Positions 46,042 to 57,000 of a stretch of DNA of 64,000 nucleotides are shown here, one piece after another. The notes beneath the pieces were generated by a model, which did not search any database, was not told where the DNA came from, and saw nothing but the letters and a program-made list of their open reading frames with translations. Origin of the DNA: Begonia masoniana (Eukaryota > Streptophyta > Magnoliopsida > Cucurbitales > Begoniaceae); assembly GCA_022432975.1 (NCBI GenBank), contig CM039512.1, forward strand, positions 38,007,936 through 38,071,935. The letters run 5' to 3'. Position 1 is the first letter of the stretch. The number at the start of each line of letters is the position of its first letter. The position numbers and the translations under genes were made by a program.

Positions 46042-46611
46042 CTAGCCTCCTTCTAAGTCTATATTCTTACCATTTGGTTCAATCATGACAAGGATTCGGG
46101 GTGTCGCTTTGGTTTGATCTTTCCTTACTAAGGGGCAATTCTTAGCTATATGTTCGGGTTCGTTGCATTTGAAGCACCAGGCGATCCTTGGCTTTGGACA
46201 GTCTCGAGAAAAATGGCCAGCTTCGAAACAATTAAAACATTTGCCATTAAATTGTCCACACTCTCTTGGATGGGCTTTCAAACACTTAGGACATGACAAG
46301 AATCTTCCCCGTGGTTGTGGCTTCTTTCTTTCTCTCTGATCATCCAAATACCCACCCGGTCTTTTAGTTCCTAAGTCCACCACTTCCGATATCTTCACAC
46401 TCTTGCTTCCCTCCAACATTGGAGGCCTCAACCTTCTAAATTTTGCCTCACTAGAACTCGTTCCAACGTCTCCTTGTCCACCTTTAGTGATGAGCAATCC
46501 AATCAACGCAGCTTGCCTAACAGCCAACTCCAAAAACTGCTTATTTAACTCCTCAAGCTTCCTTCTCGATAGTCCTGGGATTCTCGGCATTTTGGCTCTA
46601 ATCCTGTACAA
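46042..46611 (-). CDS. Shortened Gag, 189 codons, capsid core missing, zinc knuckles kept
   Basis: An open frame starting MYRIRAKMPRIPGLSRRKLE. Residues 8-45 form a helical N-terminus, and FRRLRPPMLEGS (58-69) is the entry to the capsid domain, but the WW-containing core of about 150 residues is absent and the frame passes directly to a basic region (RPGGYLDDQRERKKPQPRGR) and the nucleocapsid. Two CX2CX4HX4C knuckles are intact: C125/C128/H133/C138 and C146/C149/H154/C159. A CPKC...C cluster precedes them at 107-118. The tail PRILVMIEPN leads to where protease would start. It might still bind RNA, but could not form a normal capsid alone. Frame integrity through the deletion may be chance, given its short length. 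Confidence 0.8.
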   Translation of the reverse strand: MYRIRAKMPRIPGLSRRKLEELNKQFLELAVRQAALIGLLITKGGQGDVGTSSSEAKFRRLRPPMLEGSKSVKISEVVDLGTKRPGGYLDDQRERKKPQPRGRFLSCPKCLKAHPRECGQFNGKCFNCFEAGHFSRDCPKPRIAWCFKCNEPEHIAKNCPLVRKDQTKATPRILVMIEPNGKNIDLEGG

Positions 46612-46734
46612 GGTTAAAACAATCTAATCTTAGATGTATAAAATATCTAAAGGAAAGAAATACTTATAGTCGGTGAAGCACGTTGCATGGCGGTCGGCAT
46701 TGTCAGGTAATCCTTTGAACGACTCGACCATTTT

Positions 46735-46746
46735 GCTCTAGTACCA
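46735..46746 (-). other. Primer-binding site (tRNA-iMet type, diverged)
   Basis: The minus strand reads TGGTACTAGAGC against consensus TGGTATCAGAGC, three bases after the 5' LTR end at 46750. Confidence 0.75.
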
Positions 46747-46979
46747 TCTTGTAACGCCCCCCAACCCACCCCGGATTGGTGCGCTATTTTGCTCACTAAC
46801 CCCACGTTTAAAACGTAATTTAAAATAAATTTTGATAAAATTTTGACTCCATTTTAAGGTTTTTCGAACCCTCGAAAATAGTTGGAAAACATGCGTAAAA
46901 TACGTGCAAAACGTGTTAGAAAAGATCGGGTTAAAACATTTTAGGAATATAAAAATTTTGAAAAAAATTCAAAATGGCC

Positions 46980-47170
46980 CGAAAGGGCGCCACTTGCGCA
47001 AATCGCGAGCGCCTGTTGCGCGCACCGCGCACACCACAGCGCGTGCGCTGGTGCAGATCGATCGGCGCCAGGCGCCGATCGATCGGCACCCTCTCAGGTG
47101 CACGATCAAGTAGCGCCTATCAATCGGCGCTTGGCGCTGCGCGCGCCCAGCCCTTGCCTGCGCTCCTCCT
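46980..47170. repeat. GC-rich palindromic block with GGCGCC and CGATCGATCGG
   Basis: Contains AGATCGATCGGCGCCAGGCG and its inverse, plus GCGCGC-rich words. The matching block in the other LTR (41425-41540) is shorter and lacks most of this palindrome. ORFs here (46969-47232 minus, 46974-47528 plus) are read-throughs. Confidence 0.75.
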
Positions 47171-48380
47171 GCTAGGCCACCAGCGCACTCCTTCCTCTTT
47201 TCTTCATTTTTCTTCAAACCAATCACCTCCAAATCACCAAAAGTTTACCCCAAATGTTCCCGACATTCCCGACTCGTTAACATGTAAAGATCCCAAAAAT
47301 CTGACTCTAAAATATTCGAATGAGAAGACAATTGAAAACCAACGTCTTTTACTCTACGAAAAATTGAGCAGCATAACCGCTAAACATTTCTACAACCGAA
47401 ATCCTGAAAATCATAAAACATACTCAAAACTATTCCAAAACAACATTTACAAAGGTTATCAAACACTGTCTTTTATACAAACAAATCCAACGAAACGACC
47501 AAATCTCACGAACCTCCAAAATAGTTAAGAAATTATCTACAATCCAAAATACCGTTCCACACACATCTTTCCAAAGACCATGGTCGAGACGCCCCGACAA
47601 ATACCCGCACCAGCATGCCCCGTGCATCGCTGACTGCTCCCTAGTCATGGGCTCCCCCGTCTAGCTCACCTCTAATCCAGTGGTCACCTACACCACAGAA
47701 CACACACACGTAAGCTTACGCTTAGCAAGTAGGGAATAATGAATGTAAACATGCACAATGCACACACACCACACACGCCACCCTAACACATGCAGTTTCT
47801 ACTCACTCTGTTGTTTTCTTACTCATGCACGTTAATGACGAGATGTTAAACCCTCTAGTGCTTACTCTTGCACGTTAATGACGAGGCGTTCAACTCTCTG
47901 GTGCATGCTCTAGCATGTTAACGACGATATGTTAAACCCTCTAGTGCTCCTCTTGCACCTTAACGATGAGGCGTTTAACCATCTAGTTCTTTTTGCACGT
48001 TAACGACAAGACGTTAAACCCTCTAGTGATACTTGCACGTTAACGACGAGGCTTCAACTCTCTAGTGCTTCTTTTACACGTTTCATGCTTACCATTCCAA
48101 TCATGCACAAAACTCATTTTTGTAGCCTAAAACATAATGCATGACATTCACACAATACTCAAATACAAAATAACCAACAACCAAGCAATAATTGATACCG
48201 TTCCGTGGTGTAGGCCCGAAGGCAACAAAAACACACAATCCACTACTTACCTGGACTCCCGCACGTGCTCTTATTCGCTCACTCGATTTGTCTAATCGTT
48301 CACTTGTTAATCTAGCAAATATAGGGAAAATGTCACTTAGCAATACTCTAAGAAATTATAAGGAATTACCTAACCAAAAC

Positions 48381-49456
48381 TGATGTGATGTAAACAATGG
48401 AAAGATGATGATGGATTCACAAAAGAATCGGATGGAAATGGTAATGGCTTCAAGTTGGTTTTCGGTGGTTGATAATACCACTTGTATTTGATGGAATCTT
48501 TGCAACAAGAAACCTCCAACTAATGAAGGGATGTTGATCCTTTCTTTCACTAGGGAATACCTTCGAAAAAGGTGGAAAGTAAAGGTATAAAATGCAACTC
48601 TCAACAAAAACCCAAAATAGAGATGCAAGTTTTGGTTACACTTGTTCGGATATACTCACCTTACAAGCTTGGCCGAATATGAGTAATGAAACTCGAAGAA
48701 ATTGTCAAAGACAAAATGAGATTTATAATAATGATTCAATGCTGAATAATACAATCTAAGACCCTTATATAGACTCTAATTCGAACCAAGAACAAGGAGT
48801 GTTCAAGGAACCTAAAACGAAATAAATGAAAGCAATAAAGACATGTTTAGTGATTTATTTCACCACTAAACATTTAATACAACTTTGACTCACTTAATGA
48901 CCAACGAAATAAATGAAAATAATAAAGACATGTTTAGTGATTTATTTCACCACTAAACATTTAATACAACTTTGACTCACTTAATGACCAACGAAATAAA
49001 TGAAAACAATAAAGACATGTTTAGTGATTTATTTCACCACTAAACATTTAATACAACTTTGACTCACTTAATGACCTTTCAAATAGCAACTTAATCACGA
49101 AAATTAAAGACTAAATTAAACTTGACTCTTGCTAAAATTAAATAAACTAAAGTTGAGACTTAAGTAGTTTAGTTACATTAAATGAAGTAATTTGATTAAA
49201 ATCACTTCCATTTAATGCAACTAAGCAAATTATAAATGCTAACTTATAGTTCTCCTTCTTCTTGATTGTTCTTCATCCATCTTAAGGATCGGTTTGATGG
49301 TCCTTCTTGTCCTCCTCCCAAATTAGCATGTGAAAGGGTTTTTCTTTGTCTCCTTGTAGGACCTCCTTTTCAAAATTAAGGTTCCCTACAAAATGAACAA
49401 ACTTGTTAGATAGAACTTGGGCCATGGCCCTAGTGATTGGTCTCCTCATCACATCA
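48381..49456 (-). mobile_element. Solo LTR, 1076 bp, TSD AAAAC, with pol-tail codons
   Basis: The plus strand starts TGATGTGATG and ends CATCACATCA, a 10-bp perfect terminal inverted pair. AAAAC is duplicated at 48376-48380 and 49457-49461, and removal restores the host LTR sequence. The minus strand begins with an open frame containing MRRPITRAMAQVLSN. This resembles the PITRAKTKR tail of the 19701-24167 element, where the pol frame runs into the LTR. The minus orientation is inferred from that. Confidence 0.9.
48818..49078. repeat. 87-bp tandem repeat, three units
   Basis: CGAAATAAATGAAA starts at 48818, 48905 and 48992. Each unit contains GTTTAGTGATTTATTTC and ACCACTAAACATTTAATAC. TTTAGTG and CACTAAA form an inverted pair inside each unit. 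The three units differ at one or two positions. Confidence 0.95.
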
Positions 49457-50387
49457 AAAACTAACAACAATTTAACAAACTTAAAAATCTAATCCATAAA
49501 ATCCGATTTTTCCACAATTTTTGGTGTCCAACTTCAAACCGTCATAACTTATTTATTTTTCAACGTATTTCGACGTTCAACCCCATTTCGTAAACCTCTA
49601 CATGTCTACTTGCCATTGAAACACTCAAATTCAGCAACCAAACAACTTAGCCAAAGCGAAAACACAAAAATAGAATCGGCCCTCATTGTTTTTAAAAAAA
49701 CCAATTTTTACCAATTCTCACGAAAACTCAAATCTCTCCCTAAAATCAACAAAAACTAATCCATCTAACATCTAAACCACTAAATTTAGGAAGAAAACTA
49801 GTCAAGAAAATGAAATTTTTGGAATCCACATTTAGGGTTTTCCAAACCCTAATCAAACTCCCACAAAACCCTTGAAAATCATAAAAAAACTATCACTAAT
49901 AGGTATAAAACTCAAAACTCACTTAATTCTCACCTTAAAACTCTTGCAAAACTTGATGGAGATGGAGGAGAGGAGAGCTTCAATGGCTGCCAAGGACGTG
50001 GAGAAGGAGAGAAGGAAAGGGATTTTTTCCATTTTTAACACTAACTTTACCAATTTATAAACCAACACAAATTTTTCCACTTTTAACATCCACCACAAAA
50101 TTTCACCAAATTGAAAACCAAACCCCACCTTATGTTTCCAATCTTCCAACGTGAAACCATCCCCCTTCAAACCCTCTTCTTCACTTTTATTCTATACAAA
50201 ATTTATTTACATTTATTTCTACAATAACCATTAATAACAAATCCAACTTAAAAATTGTCACTCCAATTTCACTTCCAATTTTTGCTTTCCATTCCGGAGC
50301 TTAGAAAAACTCTAAAATTAATGTTAAACACCCCACATCGTCTACTCTAAACGCTACATACGTTATAGTAATTTTTTGGGTGTTACA

Positions 50388-50523
50388 CGTTAACCCATTC
50401 TGTCAGCTATCTAATGATGGAGAAAGAAAGTAAGATCTATTATTTTGTGCAATGACTAAAGGAAAAGATCTATAATGGTGTGAAGAGGTATGGAGTTCGG
50501 GATGCCTCATATGAGAAAGTAGT
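50388..50523 (+). pseudogene. Gag continuation of the host element
   Basis: After one copy of the CGTTA duplication, the sequence resumes the host gag interrupted at 41256 and ends at the GTAGT site of the next insertion (50524). It holds in-frame stops and readable fragments such as RYGVRDASYEK. Confidence 0.6.
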
Positions 50524-53500
50524 TGTAGCGACCCTTACCCGTATCCTAATTTTACCGTATAAAAATTTTCTTTTCTCTTTTTCTTTTATCTTAAGTAATC
50601 TTAATGACTTAAATTCTGAATTTATAATTATTTAAATCACTTAAAGAAATATATGAAAACAGTTGATAACATTTAAAACTTAAAAGCAGCAGAATGCATA
50701 AAGGTGTGATGTCTATAATTCCTCTCGGGTTTCTTCAATGTTAACAGTGACATAAGACTGTGTTTCCTCTCGGGTTTCTTCAATGTGAACAGTGACAGAA
50801 GACTGTGTTTCCCTCTTGGGTTTCTTCAATGTGAACAGTGACATAAGACTGTGTTTCCTCTAGGGTGAACAGTACAGAATGTGTTTCCTCTCGGGTTTCT
50901 TCGATGTGAACAGTGGCAGAAGACTGTGTGGACGTTGAAAAGACAGAGGCTTCATGGACATTTAAAAAGACAAAGGCTTCTTGGACATTTAAAAACTGAA
51001 GGCATCGTGGACGACGAAGCCAGAAGGCATCGTGGACGTCGAAGCCCGCGTCTGTGGTCAATGGAGACCGTGGACAATAAAGACAGAAGGCTTTGTGGAC
51101 GACGAAGCCAGAAGGCATCGTGGACGTTGAAGCCAGAAGGCTCTGTGGACGGTGAAGCTCGCGTCTGTGGTCAATGGAGATCGTGGACAATAAAGACAGA
51201 AGGTTTCGTGGACGACGAAGCCAGAAGGCATCTTAGACGACGAAGCCAGAAGGCATCGTGGACGTCGAAGCCCGCGTCTGTGGTCAATGGAGACCATAGT
51301 CAACCCACCGACTCCTTTAAACTTATTGTCCGCAGACCACGTGTTACCCACGTGACTTCATTAACTCGGCAGACGACGTCTACCGTTCAACAGTAACCGT
51401 GGACGATGTTTCATAGAACACTTACCAAATTCATAAAATTTCCTGAAAACAGAATGGACTACTACAGTGGACGACATCCATAAACTTATAAAATCCCGAC
51501 TACTTAACAGATTTCCAGAGAGCTTAACTTCCTCTTTGGAATTCGCTTCTTCCTTAACATTTATAGAAACATCAGAAATCCTCAAAACATTTACTCACTT
51601 CCTTAACCACCAAATGGATCAACCTAAAACATATCCTATTTCTTCCACAAACACCACCCCAAAACTGACTCGAGACATAATTAAAACAAAACATGTTTCC
51701 ACAAAAACAAACCGCGTGCATAGCTCTAAAACTCGAGTGTATTCCTGCCCAACCTAAAACATCTCTAAACACTTCCATATAGATTTCAATAAAAGTTTAA
51801 CAAAACGTTTTATAAAAACAGGTTTACCAAAATATCGAAATATCAAAATATAAACCTATCAACTATCCAGAACTAAACACCCTAAAATGTTTCTATACAA
51901 CCATCAGCCCGACAATTCCCAAAAAGCCCTCAAAACACCTAACCATGAGTCCCACGGGTCAAAATACGCCTCGACTGCACCAGCACACTCCCGCAATCAT
52001 CCTCCGTCAACCGCATCACTCCTCAGGTGGAGGGATCTCGTCCTCACCTATGTCGAGGTCACCTACACCATACAGACACACTATGAGATAAAAATCTCAG
52101 TAAGCTCTACGTAAATGCAATGCATGTTGTGCCAATGAGTTTCAGAAATCCTGCAACATTTTCTTGATCTTTATTCTGGTTGTCACCGAGATCTCAACCC
52201 CCTAAATAGAGAGCACATCCAGCGATCAGACTACTCTTTCCACCTAGAGGTGGGGGGTACACGCTTACAACACGTACAGCCGTGCCTGAGCCCCATCTCG
52301 CGTGACCATATCATACATGAGTACATATTAGATGCGGTATTGTGACAGACCCCTTCGTGCCTACACAATAGATCAATAGCCCCCCTCCGGGCCGCATTGT
52401 CATTTTCTTTAAAACATTGTGCGAAAATTTATTTTCTATGCATACTTTAAAACCGTGATGCGTGAACAGTTAATAGCATAATTTAAACACACAACATACT
52501 TACCATCAAGACAACTAAAGTTATTAAAAACATATTCTATAAAAGGACTAAACCTAACTACCCAACCAAAGCATTTAAACAAAACGATACCAAAACTCCT
52601 TGGAACGACCTCGACGTACGGTGTAGGCCAATCGGCCAGAGATAGATCACGAGAACTTACCTCGCGTCCGTTGCAACTCTTGCTCCGTCCACGAGCGTTG
52701 TTTACCTACGACAATTTCACCAAATTGTCGTTAAAACGAGCTTAAACAATTAAATGCTCGAACTAGCAAAATCTTTAACTAAGGAATTTCTCCTAGAGCT
52801 ATAACTCAACTAATCGAGGCGCTTCAACAACCAATTCGCACACGAATATCCGTTTACGAGTTTTCCCCAAAAACCCCTAAATTCTCAAATTTTAACATTT
52901 CTAACAATTTGATCTAACTTCGTCCAATAACGTTCAATACGTCCTTTATATCCATAAACTCGATAAACCTATCAATCTCGAACCATAAATCTCATTTTTT
53001 CAACGAAATCCTAAACGAACCCTAATCGTTTAAACTTCGTAAAAACCGAAATAAACTTTCTTAAAACCTTAGAATCGTATCTAGGGTTGTGAGAGGAGGA
53101 AGAAACGTGAAGGATCGAGACGATCGGAGAGCTCGATCGTCGAAAATGGAGGAATCGGCGTGAGTCGCCGAAGGAGGGAGAAGTCACAGGGAGAGAGAGG
53201 GAGATTGCGTGGAGAAGAAGAAGAAGAAGAATTATAGTTTTTAATAAAATTTTACTTGATAAATTACCATTTTGCCCTTCCTTTGATTTTCTATTACTTT
53301 CGTCTTTTGTTTCGTTAATTAACTAACGATTCGATCTCTCCAAATTCTTTTATTTCACCATTAAGTCCAGCTCATTACTAGGGTTCTATTAAAACTGTCC
53401 GTCGCAATTTGGACCTCGTTTACTATTTTTACCAAAGTATCCTTTATATTACGATGAACGTAAATTTCGTAAAATTAGCGTTACGACTCCTAAAATTCTC

Positions 53501-53636
53501 GAAATTATCTTAAAACTCATATCAATTATTAGGATCGTAATAATGCTTTCTGTTTGCGAAACAGACCATATTTGACATGTTTACAAAAATGCCATCATAT
53601 ATTAAAATATTAATTTCCGTACCGCTGGGTATTACA
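50524..53636 (-). mobile_element. Solo LTR, 3113 bp, minus orientation, TSD GTAGT
   Basis: The plus strand starts TGTAGCGACCC and ends TGGGTATTACA. GTAGT lies at 50519-50523 and 53637-53641, and gag reads on across the site. It is related to 4955-7534: shared CGACGTACGGTGTAGGCCAA, CGAGAACTTACCTCG, CACGAGCGTTGTTT and the 'ACACGCTTACAACACGTACA' block near 52260. Exon-like segment 52661-52705 (45 nt). It has a purine-rich (plus) leader at 53090-53230 and repeat blocks at 50718-51300. Four GAA trinucleotides at 53215-53231 form a small microsatellite. Confidence 0.95.
50718..51300. repeat. Two adjoining tandem blocks (about 45 bp and 113 bp periods)
   Basis: 50718-50930 has CTCGGGTTTCTTCAATGTGAA / CAGTGACA(T/G)AAGACTGTGTTT about four times. 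50990-51300 has GAAGCCAGAAGGCATCGTGG and GCGTCTGTGGTCAATGGAGA, the latter at 51048, 51161 and 51274 (113-bp period). Long ORFs on both strands come from the repeats lacking stops and are not credible genes. Confidence 0.85.
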
Positions 53637-54093
53637 GTAGTTGTTCAAGCTTTTGAGTTAGAAGAATTGGAACTTAAGAATAAAAATGAAGAGGAGTCCA
53701 CTGAGAGGTTTCTCAGAGGGTTTCAACCACACCTAGTAGAGGAAAAACAACAAAGAGGCGTTAAAAGGCCGTATGAGGGAAGGAATGACTAGGGCAAGGG
53801 AAAACATGTACATTGAACTTTTCGAAACCACTATGTCCTAAATGCTAGAAGGAGCATTGTGGCGATTGCAGATTAGGCACAACTAGATGCTTTCGATATG
53901 GGGAGATTGGCCACTACGTCAAGGATTGCCCGAAACCAGGCAGAGATCAAAAAAAGGTTACACCGAGGATATTTGCCTTGATCAGAGACGAGAAAACTGC
54001 CCAACCATCAACTGTTTCAAGTATAGTTTTATCTCCACAGTTAATGGAGTGAAGAACAATAGGATAGAAAGGGTAGTTGGAGTCATGGTTTAA
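53637..54093 (+). pseudogene. Gag C-terminus with damaged zinc knuckle, protease start
   Basis: Resumes the host gag: QAFELEELELKNKNEEESTE, a basic region (KRPYEGRND, stop), then CPKC with a stop, and a knuckle at 53888-53929 reading CFRYGEIGHYVKDC, where the second Cys of CX2CX4HX4C is Tyr. PGRDQKKVTPRIFALI follows, then degenerate sequence where protease should begin (about 54010-54090). Confidence 0.85.
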
Positions 54094-57000
54094 TGACAAT
54101 ATTTACATGATAGATAAAAGTAAACTTGAAAATGGAGAGGTAAGAGAATAGTAGAAGGTGGGTAAGAAGGGTTACTAGGTGAACCTCGATGAGAAGACAG
54201 TAGGTTAAACACAGGACGATGTAGACCTTATAAAAAGAGAGTTATGCATTAATTGGATTCGCCAGACTTAACCACAAGAAGTTGTACACTTAGAATTTAG
54301 TTACCATTAGAAGGATACAACTTACGAGATATAAGATTTAAATAGATAGAAACTAGACCTTAGTTGACAAACCCTTGGAGTCTTAGGGTATGACGAATCA
54401 AAGAGAAATTTAAAGCTTAAATATAAAACGTATCGAGGAATGCATTAGATTGTCAAGGTATAATTAGTGTGTTTAAGCAAATAAGAAAATATAACAGAGA
54501 CTCGTATATCCTAGATCCATGTGAAGTTGAAAGTATCTAGACAAAAACAATATTCCAGAATTCAACTTAGCTTTATTGTTGAGAGGATATGGGGAGTGAC
54601 TATTACAGCTGTGATTTTGGAGGACGCGATTGATCAATACAAAGTCGTGGATGTAATATCTGAGTGATTTCGTAGGAGTAGTCGTATCGACTAATATTGA
54701 TGAAGAAAATAAGGAGATTTACTCAGGGTTAGAAAATTAACCAATTTCGAGACAATAAAGGATCAAGGTTATACGAAAGATAATACTAGAGATTTCAAAA
54801 TTGGCCGATCTCCAGGAGATAAGTATCATCTGAGAAGACTAGTCAATAAAGGATGATTGCCAATTCGCGAAAAGATTACGACCGACATACTATGTAACAC
54901 CCGGTTCTATCGGATTAATTCTCTATTCTTTTAATTAATGGTACACTTTAAATGGCAATAATAAATGTAGGGTTAGTGGATGACTAGGCAAGGGCATAAG
55001 AGTAATTGGAAATTTAAAAGTGGATAACGTATTTAAGGAAAGAAGTTTGGGTTTAATGCACTGTAGCCGCCATTATTCCCTATTTTCTCTCTTTCGGTCT
55101 TCAGCTCAGGCAACAGAGCTCTCTAGGGGATTCTTCTACTCGAATCTTCTCCGAACTAGGTGAGCCCTATTTCGATTTCTTACTATACTAGTAGCTATTG
55201 ATGTTTGGAGAGAGTATAAATGTGAGTTTTGTGAATGCTGTATGGGTAAGCTAGTCCGGGTTTTGTGGTAAATCCAGAATGTGCTATGAATTAAACTTCC
55301 AAACTAGTTTCCCTAGATTTCTGGATAGATTAGAATGAGGCTTAGTAGAAATTTGATTAATATTCTGTTTATGACTTAGGTGAACAAAACTTCTGAAGTA
55401 GTTTGAAACCGAGCATTTCCAAGAGAGCCAGGTAAGTGAAGTATGCTTGTGCCTTTGGGCTTACATCACAAAACAGTAGGATTGTGTATGCTTGTTTGTG
55501 TTTGTATGTCATGCATCATATTTTGAAAGTATACGAAAATGAATTTATATGAAATGGCATGGTAAGGAATGAACAGACTGTAACAGTTGTTAAGGGAACT
55601 AATCAACCCCTTAATCAAGAGAGAGGATGTATGACTTTGGGGGAAGTGATCCAAACCCCAATTTCACAGGGGGATCTGAACAGTTTGTTAAGGAAACTAG
55701 TGCGCCCCTTAATCGAGAGAGAGGACGTATGACTTTGAGAGAAGTGATCCAACTCCCAATTTCACAGGGGGATTAGATCAGAAACGAATGCATATGCAAC
55801 TGAGATGAGAAAGTAGAAATTTACATGTTTAGGAATTTATGTTCAGCATTTCATTCATTACTGCTTTACTTACTTAGCATTAGGCTAATAGATGAGTTTT
55901 GTGATGTAGGTGCTGAGCATTCAACAGGTGAATTCCTTGAGTTTACTGAGGAATAGGTGAAGTTGGAGGAGCACTTCTATGCTACGATTAGGTGCTCTGA
56001 TGAGACGGTTTAACTTTTGTCTGAATGAGAGTTTTCAGTGGTTAGGTATTCTGATGAAGTGTTCTGAGAATTTTAAATGATAGTAGAAGTTTGATACTGC
56101 TTTTAACGCTTCTGTGAACTTCTTTTCTGGATTTAGAAATATGATTTGATTTCGATTGCAGCTTGCTATTCTGAATTTTTAAGAATTGTGGATTTGTGTT
56201 GATCAGAATGATTTCAGCAAAATGTACAAAAATCGTTTAGCAGTCGGGTTTACTCCTTATTAGAGTCTCTTTTTGGTCTATCGGTAGAAGTTGGGTGTTT
56301 TGTCAGCCAACAAATGTTGGAGGATTGAATCATCCGACTGACGTTATTGGAAGAATGTCTTCAGTAGAGGCCATCAGATGATGTCTTCAGTAAAGGCCAT
56401 TGGAAGATGTAGGCAGTAAATTTGTCGTTTAGTGATCGGGTGATGTGTTTTTATTTTGTGAGTGAAGGCTTTTGTCGTTTTGTGATCTGTGTGAGTTAGA
56501 TGAGTGAATCATCCAGCTTACGTCATCGGTAGAAGTGTATAATAAGTTTTGTCGTTTTGTGATCGGTGGAAGCCTTCAGTTTCTGTTGCCGCCCCTTTTT
56601 CGTTGACTTTGCTTATCGGCAGATGTGTTTGACTCTTACGATTTTCAAGTTTTCATGCTTAAGTCTTGATCTCTTCTGGCCGAATTATTTTTTAATATTT
56701 TAACCGATTATTCAAACATTGTTTCGTAGCTCTGCTTAATTCTTTTTTGCTCAAAAGAATTTCTGCTGCAAGATTTTAAATGTTTTGAGACTTTAGAAAA
56801 ATGTCAAATTTTGACTTTCGAGCGAAATTTTAAATTTGATCCAAAGTTTCTCAGTTATGTTCGGATCATGTGTAACAAACTGGGTTCAGAGGACTTGAGG
56901 CGTTACATAGTATAAGGGGGAGACTTAGTGAAGTTAAGAGTGATCGATGAGTAGTAGACACGTAAGACATTTGGTGTTTCTTGATTAGAGGTTATGAAGC

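Larger units (their letters stand above)
41257..50387 (-). mobile_element. Complete-ended minus-strand Ty3 element, 9.1 kb, TSD CGTTA
   Basis: CGTTA at 41252-41256 and 50388-50392 brackets the element, which sits inside the gag of the 38120 host. LTRs are 41257-43666 (3') and 46750-50387 (5', enlarged by the 48381-49456 insertion). Primer site 46735-46746, gag 46042-46611, non-coding filler 44077-46041, foldback insertion 43690-44076 and purine tract 43667-43686. LTRs differ by scattered substitutions and short indels, so insertion is older than that of 19701-24167. No pol domain is recognisable. Confidence 0.95.
46750..50387 (-). repeat. 5' LTR of the 9.1-kb element, carrying a later insertion
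   Basis: The plus strand starts TGTAACGCCCC and ends TGGGTGTTACA. Without the 48381-49456 insertion and its duplication it is about 2557 bp. Its extra length against the 3' LTR lies mainly in the GC-rich block (46980-47170). Exon-like segment 48251-48303. Confidence 0.95.

Noticed and set aside
42192..48080. Regularly spaced repeats resembling a CRISPR array
   Set aside because: Units are contiguous degenerate minisatellites in both LTRs of a plant retrotransposon, without unique spacers or cas genes.
50780..51396. Long ORFs on both strands over the 113-bp repeats (136 and 171 codons)
   Set aside because: Tandem repeats without stops inside a solo LTR; low-complexity products on both strands.
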